A DNA stretch of 58,410 nt from Candidatus Woesearchaeota archaeon (GCA_018303325.1 JAGVYH010000072.1:1-58410), one strand, 5' to 3'; counted from the first letter of the stretch, positions 46,781 through 57,009 are shown. Made by a program: numbers and translations. The notes: generated from the letters alone by a model not told the origin.

Positions 46781-46783
46781 TAA

Positions 46784-46856
46784 GATGGTAATATGGTTTG
46801 ATGGTCTGAAGGTACGACGAAAACAAGGCGTTACCATCAAACCATCTGACGTACAA
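46784..46856. repeat. Imperfect palindrome
   Basis: GGTAATATGGTTTGATGGTCTGAAGGTACGACG...GCGTTACCATCAAACCATCTGACGTAC. Confidence 0.7.
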
Positions 46857-46872
46857 ATAAACAAAAAATTTA

Positions 46873-46918
46873 TAAAGTCAAATGTCTTAATACACTAAAG
46901 TCAGGTGTCTTAAATGAG
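46873..46918 (+). promoter_or_regulatory. Two 23-bp iterons between TATA box and start codon of the HEPN/MNT operon
   Basis: TAAAGTCAAATGTCTTAATACAC / TAAAGTCAGGTGTCTTAAATGAG. Confidence 0.8.
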
Positions 46919-47324
46919 GGTAGAAAAACATTTAGAAGCCTTAAAAGAAGTTCAGGATGAAATAGATTCGGCATTAAAAGATCCGCGCGGGGTAGTTGTC
47001 CATCAAAGAAGATTAGCTTTTTCTCTCTCTCTTGGCGCTTGCACTCTTATTGAATTGTATTTTCACAAGCATAATGTGATTAAAGAGGGTGCAAAGATTC
47101 ATCATGAATGGCTAAAGCGAAAAAAAGAAACTATTTTTGAACAGCTGCAAAACCAAATTGTTTCGCCCATAACTTCTCTTTCTGATATCGATAAAATTAT
47201 TGATTTAGCCATACTGATAGAAGAAAAAAGAGATGATTTAGCATATGGTTCTGTGGCAAGCGAATCTATTCTTATGGAAAAAATAAACTTATTTTTAAAA
47301 ATGAAGGAGTTGGTAGAATGTTAA
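46914..47324 (+). CDS. HEPN-like helical protein, putative partner of MNT
   Basis: Helical 136 aa; overlaps the downstream nucleotidyltransferase; EEKRDDLAYGSVASE resembles the HEPN RxxxxH region but lacks the His. Confidence 0.6.
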   Translation: MRVEKHLEALKEVQDEIDSALKDPRGVVVHQRRLAFSLSLGACTLIELYFHKHNVIKEGAKIHHEWLKRKKETIFEQLQNQIVSPITSLSDIDKIIDLAILIEEKRDDLAYGSVASESILMEKINLFLKMKELVEC

Positions 47325-47923
47325 TATCTTATGCAAGTTACTTTGCAGCATATTTAACTAATAATATTAGTAAAATTTATTTAGAAAAAATTGAACGTAT
47401 AGTTTTATTTGGCTCAGTTGCCAGAAATGAAGCTACATATAAGAGTGATATAGACTTATTTATAGAATTAAAGAAAAAGGACAAACAATCAGAAAAAGCA
47501 ATCAAAAATGTATTAGAACAATTTTACAAAAGCAGAGAAGGATTATTGTTCAAAGCAAAAGGAGTAAACAATAAGATTAATATTAAATTAGGCAAGCTTA
47601 AAGATTGGGGAAACCTTTATAATACTATCGCTTCAACAGGCATTGTTTTATATGGGCCATATGAGGCAAAAGAGCTTCCAAGCAATGTAAAGCATTATAT
47701 TCTTGTGTACTGGGAAGAGATTGGAAAGAACCGCGGTGCATTTCTTAATAAAGTATATGGTTTCAAGGTTGGAGAGAAAACTTATCAAGGCATTATCTCT
47801 AAATTCAACGGGCAAAAGATTGGCAAAAGCAGCATTATGCTACCTGTTCAATATAAAACAGAGTTTTTTAAATTATTGAAGCATTATAAAGTAAAAGCAA
47901 AGATAATGGAAGTTTTTGTTTAA
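47318..47923 (+). CDS. MNT-type nucleotidyltransferase domain protein
   Basis: IERIVLFGSVARNEATYKSDIDLFIELK (GSx..SDxDL motif). Confidence 0.85.
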   Translation: MLISYASYFAAYLTNNISKIYLEKIERIVLFGSVARNEATYKSDIDLFIELKKKDKQSEKAIKNVLEQFYKSREGLLFKAKGVNNKINIKLGKLKDWGNLYNTIASTGIVLYGPYEAKELPSNVKHYILVYWEEIGKNRGAFLNKVYGFKVGEKTYQGIISKFNGQKIGKSSIMLPVQYKTEFFKLLKHYKVKAKIMEVFV

Positions 47924-48082
47924 GTCAAATGTCTTGATTAAGTTAAGACAGATGACTTGATTAGGTTTAAGTCAGATATCTTTATTAAGTTAAGACGAAT
48001 GATTAGAGTAGATTAAGATGGATGACTTGAGTAAATTAAGACGAATGAACTTTAGTAAATTAAGATGAGTAACTTGATAAGT
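47920..48082 (+). repeat. About seven tandem 23-24-bp iterons downstream of the MNT gene
   Basis: TTAAG units start at 47920, 47943, 47967, 47990, 48013, 48036, 48060. Confidence 0.85.
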
Positions 48083-48932
48083 CGGGAATGCCAATCATTA
48101 TCCTATTCTTATCTGTAATTTCTCTTGGCAATGCACGCAGAATAATTTTATATCCTTGCTCAATTGCATAATTTATTCTCATTAAATCAGAGTACCCTGA
48201 AATATCCTCAAAATAGCGGGAATGAAATTGAGCATCTTCTACTGTATACCCGCTTGTTCTTAAAACATCATCTATTTCTCTGCCTTGACAGCAAGGAACA
48301 ACTGCGAAAGGAACATGATATTTTATAGAAAGTTCAATTATCCTGTCGCTTAGGCTGCCGCAGGCATGGATTGAGACAATTATTCCTTTTTCTTTTTGAG
48401 CATTTTCAAAATAAGTTCTTATTTTTTCGTCAAAAATGTCGACGTTATCATAGTTATATTTTGTATTATACTCATTTAGATCTAATTGTTTTCTTACTTT
48501 CTTGCTATTGTTAGAATCTGTCTTGTCAACAAAATAAACCATTTCTGCACCGTTTAAAATCCATAATGCACCTGCTAAGCAATTTCCAGCGCACAAATCT
48601 ATAATTGTTTTAGCTTCTAATCCTTGTTTTTCAAGCACTTTGCTGACTTGCTCATAAAAACATGACGCTTCAAGCAGTTCTTTTTCATCAATTCTTAAAT
48701 TTTTCACCAATTCAAATAAATATTTATCAACAGTAGTTGTCATTGATTCATGAAGTTTTCTTGTTTCAGGAGTATCTGCAATAAGAACAAACGATTTAAT
48801 CCTTCTCATTTCTTCTGTATCGAGATAAACATCTTTATCTTCTAAAAATGTTAATACTGTGGTTAAAGATTCTTCTCTATCTTTCTTGGCGGTGCTGTTT
48901 ATTTTTCTTAGATAAGAGGAGATATCTGTCAT
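48060..48932 (-). CDS. SAM-dependent methyltransferase-like protein
   Basis: IIDLCAGNCLAGALWILNGAEMVYFVDK, VSIHACGSLSDRIIELS, VPCCQGREID. Confidence 0.75.
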   Translation of the reverse strand: MTDISSYLRKINSTAKKDREESLTTVLTFLEDKDVYLDTEEMRRIKSFVLIADTPETRKLHESMTTTVDKYLFELVKNLRIDEKELLEASCFYEQVSKVLEKQGLEAKTIIDLCAGNCLAGALWILNGAEMVYFVDKTDSNNSKKVRKQLDLNEYNTKYNYDNVDIFDEKIRTYFENAQKEKGIIVSIHACGSLSDRIIELSIKYHVPFAVVPCCQGREIDDVLRTSGYTVEDAQFHSRYFEDISGYSDLMRINYAIEQGYKIILRALPREITDKNRIMIGIPDLSSYSS

Positions 48933-48967
48933 TGTGAATAAAAAAAAGTCATGAATGAAAATAATTA

Positions 48968-50455
48968 CTAATTCTCTGCTAAAATTTCATAAACCATTAG
49001 CTCATTATTATTTGCTTTTGTAGACTTCATAGCTTTTTGAGCCCATGTGTAAATTCTGTTTAGTTTAATACCACAATAACTAATCCCTAAATCATTTACT
49101 TTTTCTCCATTTTCTTCTGCTCTTATTGCTGCATGCTGCTCTGTTAAAGCAAATGTATGTCCACTCATACTGTTAGTAAGTAAATGGTTAGGTAAACTCA
49201 AATTGATATCTCTCCATGAATCATCTTTCATTACAATACCCCACTTATCTGATTCAGCCAGCATTCTTAAACTAGGTTGATATATATGCCATCTATAAAC
49301 ATCCAACTTAAGCTTTTTTGCAAATTTTATTGTCTTCTCAATACTTTCTTCAGTTTCTCCGGGAAAACCAACAATAAAACTGCCTTGAACAATAAACCCT
49401 AAGTTTTTACTTTTCTTTACAGCTTCTTTTATCTTATTTGTTGTCGTGCCTTTTCTCATTCTGTTTAACATATTATTGTCGCCTGATTCAATGCCAAATT
49501 CAATACTGACACAGCCTGCTTTTTTCATTTTTCTTAGAAGAACATCTTTTTTACAAATTTCATCAACCCTGCATAGCGCCATCCACTTTATGCCTAACCC
49601 CTCTGCTATGATTTTATCGCAAAACTCTTCTATGAATGGATATGCACCTAATGTAGAATCTTCTATGCTGAATGAGGTTATTCCAAATTCACTAATATTT
49701 CTTTTAATTTCATCGATTAAATTATCAACATTTCTATACCTAAATGATCTGCCCCATAATATCTTCTCGTCGCAGAACGCACAATTATATTTGCATCCGC
49801 GGCTGGCGATAACATACATAAATTTGGCATATTTTTTTAAATCAAATAAGCTCCATGCAGGAAATGGTATTTTATTAATGTCTTCTATTAATTCCCTATC
49901 TTGTGTTTTGTATATTTTTCCTCTGTTTCTATAGGTTATTCCTTTTATTTCTTGTAACTTAATCTTTCCTTCAATAAAATCAACCAGCTCTATTATTGTT
50001 CTTTCGCCTTCTCCCCTTACAGAAACATCTATTGCTTTAGAATCTTTTAATGTTAATCCTTGCCATTTAGAAAAATGTTCAATACTGGAAATAAAAGGCC
50101 CGCCTATTACTACCAATGTATTCTTATTTCCTTTTTTTGCAGATTCTGCAGCTTTTAATGCTCGGGGATAACAGCCATAATTGCAGGTAATCCCTACTAT
50201 ATCTGCATGTTTTGCTTTTTGTTTAATCTCATCAAAAAAGGGCTGTTCATATTTTCTTTCAAATTCGCTTATAGTCTTTGCATTTTCTCCTTCTGGTGAA
50301 ACAAAATCAATAATTTCAACATTAATATCATTTTGTAATAATACTGCTCCGATATACCCTAAACTAAATGAAGGTGCTTCAAATTTTCCTGTTTTCCATG
50401 CTGAGTCTATTAGCAAAACTTTTCTTTTTTTGGTTTTATTTTCTAGGTTTTTCAT
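48968..50455 (-). CDS. B12-binding-domain radical SAM protein
   Basis: N-terminal B12-like domain; CKYNCAFC (CxxxCxxC); FGIESGDNNMLNRMRKG; FIVGFPGETEESI. Confidence 0.92.
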   Translation of the reverse strand: MKNLENKTKKRKVLLIDSAWKTGKFEAPSFSLGYIGAVLLQNDINVEIIDFVSPEGENAKTISEFERKYEQPFFDEIKQKAKHADIVGITCNYGCYPRALKAAESAKKGNKNTLVVIGGPFISSIEHFSKWQGLTLKDSKAIDVSVRGEGERTIIELVDFIEGKIKLQEIKGITYRNRGKIYKTQDRELIEDINKIPFPAWSLFDLKKYAKFMYVIASRGCKYNCAFCDEKILWGRSFRYRNVDNLIDEIKRNISEFGITSFSIEDSTLGAYPFIEEFCDKIIAEGLGIKWMALCRVDEICKKDVLLRKMKKAGCVSIEFGIESGDNNMLNRMRKGTTTNKIKEAVKKSKNLGFIVQGSFIVGFPGETEESIEKTIKFAKKLKLDVYRWHIYQPSLRMLAESDKWGIVMKDDSWRDINLSLPNHLLTNSMSGHTFALTEQHAAIRAEENGEKVNDLGISYCGIKLNRIYTWAQKAMKSTKANNNELMVYEILAEN

Positions 50456-50494
50456 TGTATCTTCTCTGCTTTTTCATTTTCTAAACATTTACAA

Positions 50495-52270
50495 TCACAT
50501 CTTCTCCAATGTTTTAATCCCAAAAACCGTTAATGCATTGTACATTGTTTGTCTAAATGCTGCAATTAAGCATAATCTGCTGTTTTTTACTTCGTTATCC
50601 TTACAGCCATCTGTGCTGTTTCCATGTTTTTCTTTTAAGATGGGTACATTTGTATAGAACAAATTAAACGCTGAGCCTAAACGATATATGTAGTCTGCAA
50701 TAAATTGTGGTTTGTATGATCTTGCAGCAGCCTCGATAACAATAGGCAGTTCAGACATGCATTTGACAAGCCCCATTTCTTCTTTAGTCTGAAGATGTTC
50801 AGGTTTAAACAAATCTTTGTTATACCCTTCGCTCTTTGTCAGAATACTTCCTGCTCTTGTGTACGAATATAATGCAAAAGGAGCTGATTTTCCTTGAAGA
50901 GTTAAAGCTTTTTTGGATGTGTAAACAATATTTGAGCATGGATCAGCTGTGTGTATAAGATATTTTAATGAGCCAATACTAATTATTTCTGCAATCTCAC
51001 TGGTTTTTTCGTCAGGAATGCTATCGCCTCTTTCTTCTGCCCTTTTTTTGATAAAACTTCTGGCATTTTCAACAACCATGTTTATGACATCTTCAAGCAG
51101 GATTACATTTCCCTCTCTTGACGACATTTTGCCTTCTTCAAGAACAAGATGTCCAGTTGCCAAATGCTCACATCTTTCTGCTGCTTTTCCATAGCCTACT
51201 TTTTCAAGAAATTTAAACAGCTTTTTGAAATAATCCTGCTGCTCTACACCGACTACATACACCATTTTGTCAAAATTAAATTCTTCAAATCGTGTAATGG
51301 CTGCGCCTGTATCTAATGTTCCATAGACAGCAGTTCCGTCTGTTGCTAATACTTTTATATATCCCAAACCACCGCTGTTAACAGACGTAGAGCCATTTTC
51401 TGCAATAGATGTAAGTTCTTTTTCTCTTGCAAGCTCTACTAGCTCTTTTCCCCTCTTTGTTACACTGCTCGCTCTCTGTATTAAATCAAACTCAACACCT
51501 AATCTTTTGTATAAAGCTGCATGCTCTTCTGCGCTTAACTTAGTAACTAATTCCCATAACTCTGTTTCTTGTTTGCTTCCTTCTTCAATTGCTTTGGTGA
51601 TTCTGGTTGCTTCGCTTAAAAGTTCGTCGGTAGATTCTTTGCTGAATTTTGTATACAGCTTGCTCATTATTTTCATAGCTTCCTGCGGATTGTCTGGAAG
51701 TTTGCCATTGTTCCATTTAATTATGGCAGCAATAACCTTGCCCATATGTCCGCCGACATCGCCGGGATAATTTATTCTGATTACTTCATAGCCAGAAGCA
51801 GAAAATATTCTTGAAAGAACATCTCCAACCAAAGTTGATCTTATGTGCCCAACATGCAGTTCTTTTCCGTAATTTGGCGAGGAATATTCTACAATTACTT
51901 TTTTTCCTTCACCTAAATCAATGTGGCCATACTTTTCTCCTTTTTCAAAGACCTCGTCGATGGTTGTCTTTGCAAGATGCATTTGATCTATGCTAAAATT
52001 AACAAAGCCGCCAACAGCCTTTACTGTAATATATTCAGGAATCTTAACTAGCTCAACAACCATGTCTGCAATCTCTTTTGCGCTGAGAACTTCATACTCA
52101 TCTTGTAGCCCAAAACATTTTAGTGTTAAATCACCAAATTCTTCTCTTGGAGGCAGATCTAGGAACTGCTCTAGTTTTTTGCTGAATTTCTGCCTTTGCT
52201 CGTCATTGTTTGTAGTCAATGCTTTTACTAAACTTTGCTTTATTTCTTCTCTTATTGTTCTTAGGCTCAT
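50495..52270 (-). CDS. argS: Arginyl-tRNA synthetase
   Basis: VEYSSPNYGKELHVGHIRSTLVGDVLSRI HIGH-like motif; anticodon-binding C-terminus. Confidence 0.96.
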   Translation of the reverse strand: MSLRTIREEIKQSLVKALTTNNDEQRQKFSKKLEQFLDLPPREEFGDLTLKCFGLQDEYEVLSAKEIADMVVELVKIPEYITVKAVGGFVNFSIDQMHLAKTTIDEVFEKGEKYGHIDLGEGKKVIVEYSSPNYGKELHVGHIRSTLVGDVLSRIFSASGYEVIRINYPGDVGGHMGKVIAAIIKWNNGKLPDNPQEAMKIMSKLYTKFSKESTDELLSEATRITKAIEEGSKQETELWELVTKLSAEEHAALYKRLGVEFDLIQRASSVTKRGKELVELAREKELTSIAENGSTSVNSGGLGYIKVLATDGTAVYGTLDTGAAITRFEEFNFDKMVYVVGVEQQDYFKKLFKFLEKVGYGKAAERCEHLATGHLVLEEGKMSSREGNVILLEDVINMVVENARSFIKKRAEERGDSIPDEKTSEIAEIISIGSLKYLIHTADPCSNIVYTSKKALTLQGKSAPFALYSYTRAGSILTKSEGYNKDLFKPEHLQTKEEMGLVKCMSELPIVIEAAARSYKPQFIADYIYRLGSAFNLFYTNVPILKEKHGNSTDGCKDNEVKNSRLCLIAAFRQTMYNALTVFGIKTLEKM

Positions 52271-52326
52271 TTTTTACCTCGTTTGATTATACTAAATTAT
52301 GCAATTATTTAGGTTGTTAGCTATAA

Positions 52327-53262
52327 TTAGCTCTCACGATAAAGCGGCAAAGCACAACATCTAAATGATCCGCCTGTCTTTGGCGCTTCATCAAATTTAA
52401 TTTCAACAACATTAACACCGGTAGCATTTCTTATTCTTTTATTGAGATTTACAAATTCCTTACCATGCCTTACTATGAGTGTATTTGGTGATATAGACAA
52501 CACATTTGTACCAAGAATTTGTTGCTCTTCTTTTGTTACAGTTATGAAATGATATCTATCTTCTATGATTTTTGGAATGAACTCAAAACCTTCTTTGTAA
52601 ATTAATGCACAACCTTCTCCAATTGGATTGAATGCACAATCTAAATGTAAAACATCCTCGCTTTCATCTAAACTCTTTAAATAACAAGGTATGATCTTGT
52701 AATCTTTTCCGAGATTTTGTCTTAAGAATTCTAAACCTCTTCTATCAGTTCTCTGACTTAAGCCAACATACACAACATCTTTATCTACTAAAATGTCACC
52801 ACCTTCTACAACAATACCATTTGGCACATAAATTATGTTTCCATCAAACTTATCAAATAAATATTCTATTCCTTTATATTCAACTTTTCTACTTTCTTTT
52901 TTCATTCCTGCTATATAGAATGTATTACCTATTACAAAACTAATATCTCTTGGTGTTAATTGGTCTGGGACACCTTTTACTGCATGAGGTAAATACACTT
53001 TTACTCCATATTGTTCTAGTGTCCTTTTATATGCTTCAAACTCAGGAACAGCTTTTTCTGCGGTTGGTTTTAAGTTTGGGTCACAATAATTCTTGAACAT
53101 ACTTTGATTTACAATTTCTACTTCACCACTTTTATGAAAATTATCAGCTAAACCAATCACAACTTCTCTCAATTTTGTAGTCTCAGAATTGACACCTATC
53201 TTTATTTTTTCTTCAATTTCTTTAGGTTCATTTATTCTTCTTTCTATTTCTTTTTGGTTCAT
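52327..53262 (-). CDS. Arginine deiminase/amidinotransferase-superfamily (guanidino-group modifying) protein
   Basis: LHLDCAFNPIGEGCALIY and C-terminal TGGSFRCCALPLYR (catalytic Cys region). Confidence 0.85.
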   Translation of the reverse strand: MNQKEIERRINEPKEIEEKIKIGVNSETTKLREVVIGLADNFHKSGEVEIVNQSMFKNYCDPNLKPTAEKAVPEFEAYKRTLEQYGVKVYLPHAVKGVPDQLTPRDISFVIGNTFYIAGMKKESRKVEYKGIEYLFDKFDGNIIYVPNGIVVEGGDILVDKDVVYVGLSQRTDRRGLEFLRQNLGKDYKIIPCYLKSLDESEDVLHLDCAFNPIGEGCALIYKEGFEFIPKIIEDRYHFITVTKEEQQILGTNVLSISPNTLIVRHGKEFVNLNKRIRNATGVNVVEIKFDEAPKTGGSFRCCALPLYRES

Positions 53263-54479
53263 TTTGACAGACTCCCCAACTTGTTTTTTAGCATTGATTT
53301 GTTTTCACAACCAGTAAGAACAGCGATAACTGTTGCTTTTTTTTCAAAATTTATTTTGTAAGCAGCAGCAAACACAGCCCATGAGGTGTGCTCTGCAGAA
53401 ATAAAGCATTCATATCTAAGCAGATGTTTAATCTTGTTAATCTCGTCTTCTGCTAATGTTACAACAAAACCATTAGACTGTTTTATCGCCCAAATAGCTC
53501 TTGGTGTTGAGAATGATTCTTTACCTGTGATTGCATCTGCTTTAGAATAAATCTTGTTAGTGTGTATAAAATATTCTTGACAATTCTCAATAGCTTTTGT
53601 AACACAATTAGAATTTTCTATCTCAACACCAATCATTCTAGGTAATTTTTTTGTTTTTCCAATTAACTTTAATTCTAGAAAACCCTTAAATATTGCTGCA
53701 AGGTTTGAACCATTTCCAATTGGAACAATTATATACTCTGGAACACCTAATTGTTCCTCAATTTCAAATGCAATAGTCTTATTTCCCTCATCTTTTATTA
53801 TTTCTATTATGTGCTCCTGTCTTGATTTTTTCTCATAAACAAGCCGATATGCGCCTTCATAATTAGCATTAACCTCAGTTATATTTGCATCAAGACTTTT
53901 AAGCAACTCTTTTTTCTGCTTGGATGCTTTTTTTGGGATATAAGTATTACATTTTATTCCTGCTTTTTTACAATAAGTAGCTAAAGAAATTGCAGCATTA
54001 CCGCAAGATGCAATACTTAGTTCTTTTAAAGAATTGTTTAATGCTAAATTCACTAAAATATAATTTTCTCTATCTTTGAATGAACCAGTTGGATTAACTG
54101 TCTCATCTTTAATATAAAATTTTGAAATACTTAACTTCTTTCCAATATTAAATGCGCATACTAATGGAGTAGAACCTTCGCCTAAAGTTACATATTCTTT
54201 ATCCAATGGCAAAAGTGAAGAATATCTTAGCATACCTTTTTTTCTTAATGGGAATTTGCCAATATTATTACAATCATAAACCAAGTTAAGATAATTATAA
54301 TATTTAATATGATTTTTACAATTAGATGATTCTCCACTTTGTATTATATTTCCACATGAAACACATTTAAGATATGGCCAACCAACTGAATAATTAGATG
54401 TTGAAATTGTTGGTTGGCTATTCTGCAACCCACAACTAAAAGGATAAGGTGTTTGTGTGTTGCTATAGTTTAGTTTCAT
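53259..54479 (-). CDS. Threonine synthase-like PLP enzyme (paralog b)
   Basis: Zn-like Cys pair CVSCGNI; LGEGSTPLV; NPTGSFKDR; SCGNAAISLA; PIGNGSNLA. Confidence 0.88.
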   Translation of the reverse strand: MKLNYSNTQTPYPFSCGLQNSQPTISTSNYSVGWPYLKCVSCGNIIQSGESSNCKNHIKYYNYLNLVYDCNNIGKFPLRKKGMLRYSSLLPLDKEYVTLGEGSTPLVCAFNIGKKLSISKFYIKDETVNPTGSFKDRENYILVNLALNNSLKELSIASCGNAAISLATYCKKAGIKCNTYIPKKASKQKKELLKSLDANITEVNANYEGAYRLVYEKKSRQEHIIEIIKDEGNKTIAFEIEEQLGVPEYIIVPIGNGSNLAAIFKGFLELKLIGKTKKLPRMIGVEIENSNCVTKAIENCQEYFIHTNKIYSKADAITGKESFSTPRAIWAIKQSNGFVVTLAEDEINKIKHLLRYECFISAEHTSWAVFAAAYKINFEKKATVIAVLTGCENKSMLKNKLGSLSK

Positions 54480-55906
54480 TTGTGCTCACTTTTTGCGATT
54501 AGTTTGTTAATTATCTCGTCAAGATCACTTTGAGATATCTGTGAATCAAGAATAAGATTTTCTTCCACGACTAAATCAGGTCTTCCTTGTTTTGAAACAG
54601 CTGAAGTAGCTAATATTTCATACTTTGTTCTATATTTTTCTCCAAGCATTTCAGAAATTTCTTTTAGATTTTTTGCACCATGACCTGTAAATGATAATAA
54701 TACTATATCTTCTTTTGAAAAATTAGATGAATGTTTCAATACTGCAGCAAGTGACTGAATCGCAGTTGGCTCTGGAACAATACCCGCTTCCATTAATATT
54801 CTATCCTTAGATAGCATAATATATGCATCAATTAATGCTTCATTTTCCAATCCACCTAACGTAAAACCATTTGTGGATTTGATTGCGAGTATAGCTTGCG
54901 GCATACTATAACAGCCAATAGCCATAGTGCCTTCAGCATAATTTATTTTCTTTTCGTCAATCAGAAAATCTTTATATTCTTTTATTGGTACATTCATATC
55001 TAATGCAGTCTCAAATGGGAATCCACCTTTCATTCCAACAGCAACACATTTAGGCGATTCTTTTATAATGCCTAGTTGTTTTAATTCAAGAAATCCTTTT
55101 CCAACACCACCAATATATGTTCCATTGCCAGCGCACGAAATAAAATGAGTTGGCATTTCTTTTCCTGAGAGTGCCATTTCTAGTGCAACTGTCTTTGCAC
55201 TATCGATCATAAATTCGTTTGACACATTTAGATTGTAGATTCTGTTATTTCCAGCATTGTAAAATCTTTCATAAACTTCTTCATATATGGAATCTCTGCC
55301 GTTTGTCTTTACTCTAAATGTGTGTGCATTAGGTATTTTATTTAAGAAACCAGCTTTTGTTGATCCAGATGTAATAAATACTATTATTTTTCCATTTATA
55401 CTTTTAACATAATGCGCAGCAGATAACGCATGATTTCCGCATGAAACAGCAGTGAAATGATTATAACCTTCTTGTCTTCCTTTTGTGGTGCCGCAGCTTA
55501 TTATATAATCTTTCATACTCCCCGTTGGATTTTTACCTTCATCTCTAATGTAAACCTTTTTAACACCAAGTTCTCTTGCAAGAAATTCAGATTCAATTAT
55601 AGGTATACCACTTTCTCCTAACGAAACAACATCTTTTGCTTCAACAGGCATCAGCTGTTGCATGAGCCAACTTTTCCACATATTATATACTCTATGTTGA
55701 TATATCTCAGTTTCATGGTTAATAATGTCTCTGTTTACAGTTATACTATCTTTTATCTTATCTATATCAGGCAAAAACCACATTAATCCATAATTCTGCC
55801 TGTCAGGATGGTACTTCTGTTTATGTTTATAGATATCTTGTTCACTAACTATATCTCCATCAATACAACATTGCCATTTCTTCTCTTGTGGTTTATCTTG
55901 CAACAT
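54476..55906 (-). CDS. Threonine synthase-like PLP enzyme (paralog a)
   Basis: LGESGIPI; NPTGSMKDY; SCGNHALSAA; SCAGNGTYIGGVGKGF. Confidence 0.88.
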   Translation of the reverse strand: MLQDKPQEKKWQCCIDGDIVSEQDIYKHKQKYHPDRQNYGLMWFLPDIDKIKDSITVNRDIINHETEIYQHRVYNMWKSWLMQQLMPVEAKDVVSLGESGIPIIESEFLARELGVKKVYIRDEGKNPTGSMKDYIISCGTTKGRQEGYNHFTAVSCGNHALSAAHYVKSINGKIIVFITSGSTKAGFLNKIPNAHTFRVKTNGRDSIYEEVYERFYNAGNNRIYNLNVSNEFMIDSAKTVALEMALSGKEMPTHFISCAGNGTYIGGVGKGFLELKQLGIIKESPKCVAVGMKGGFPFETALDMNVPIKEYKDFLIDEKKINYAEGTMAIGCYSMPQAILAIKSTNGFTLGGLENEALIDAYIMLSKDRILMEAGIVPEPTAIQSLAAVLKHSSNFSKEDIVLLSFTGHGAKNLKEISEMLGEKYRTKYEILATSAVSKQGRPDLVVEENLILDSQISQSDLDEIINKLIAKSEHK

Positions 55907-55908
55907 TT

Positions 55909-57009
55909 TTATTTACACCTTTTTTGATACTTCTCAAGTTTAGTAGTTACAATTTCAAGAAAATCTTGTGCGTTTGTCACAACACCATATGCTTGATGTG
56001 TACCTCTATCTGCTAATTTATTTGGAACAAATTCTGTTTGGTCGACGCAAATAGTAGGTATTGTCTCTAAAGTTTCATTTCTTTCAATATATGTTGGCAG
56101 CATATTGCCTGTTGCAATTGTATGAAGAACAGTTGCTATTCCAATAACCAATGTTGCTTTTTTCGTATGTTCTCTCATTGCAGCTTGAGAATCAAGAATG
56201 TCAGTTATTGTCTCTGGCAATGGTCCATCATCCCTAATTGAGCCAGCGAGAACATAAGGCACATTGTGGGTTACACAATTGTACATTATCCCGCTCTTTA
56301 ATTTTCCATTCTCAACAAGACGTTCAATAGAACCAGCTTTTCTTACTTCATTGATTGCTCTCATATGTGTACCATGACCATGAGCAGTAGGAACACCGCA
56401 ACTATCGCTTCCTAATGTTGTACCAAACAATGCATTTTCAATATCATGTACACCAACTGCATTGCCGCCGAACATTACACTAACATAATCATTCTCAATT
56501 AACCAAGACATTTTATCAGTTGCTTTGGCATGAATAACAGCAGGGCCTAAAATCCAAATAGAATATCCTTTGCCTCTTTTATTTTCAACAATCATGTCAA
56601 CAAATTCATCATAATCTATTGGCTTCTCTCTTGAAATGTCTGTTTTCATAAATTTAAATGGATCATTATTCTTACTTTGCTGAGAAAATCCATCTGAATG
56701 TGCAAATACTCCTTCACTGCCATCTTCTAAACTAGTTATAGCGATTAAATCTCCCTGCTTGATTTTACACATCTCTCTTGTAAAAACATCACCTGTTGAA
56801 GGGTCAAATACCAAAGTAGAATCCATCCTAGGTTCTTTAGCTAGTTTCCACACACCATTTACTTTAATATAAGTAGGAAAATTACTTGTTGAATAAAATT
56901 CATCTGGTAAAGTTTTGTCTTTAAGTGCAGGTTTGAATATAACATCTGCTGAATTTCTAAATTTTTCATCTTCAAAGTCTGGCGCTTTATACTCTGTTTT
57001 ATGTTTCAT
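55909..57009 (-). CDS. LOR/SDH-family protein (ornithine cyclodeaminase-type domain as in AgrE/ArgZ-like proteins)
   Basis: GKGYSIWILGPAVIHAKATDKMSWLIENDYVSVMFGGNAVGVHDIENALFGTTLG...GSIRDDGPLPETI. Confidence 0.75.
   Translation of the reverse strand: MKHKTEYKAPDFEDEKFRNSADVIFKPALKDKTLPDEFYSTSNFPTYIKVNGVWKLAKEPRMDSTLVFDPSTGDVFTREMCKIKQGDLIAITSLEDGSEGVFAHSDGFSQQSKNNDPFKFMKTDISREKPIDYDEFVDMIVENKRGKGYSIWILGPAVIHAKATDKMSWLIENDYVSVMFGGNAVGVHDIENALFGTTLGSDSCGVPTAHGHGTHMRAINEVRKAGSIERLVENGKLKSGIMYNCVTHNVPYVLAGSIRDDGPLPETITDILDSQAAMREHTKKATLVIGIATVLHTIATGNMLPTYIERNETLETIPTICVDQTEFVPNKLADRGTHQAYGVVTNAQDFLEIVTTKLEKYQKRCK

Noticed and set aside
47920-48082. Possible CRISPR-like array
   Set aside because: 23-bp units are contiguous with no unique spacers and degenerate; iterons fit better.
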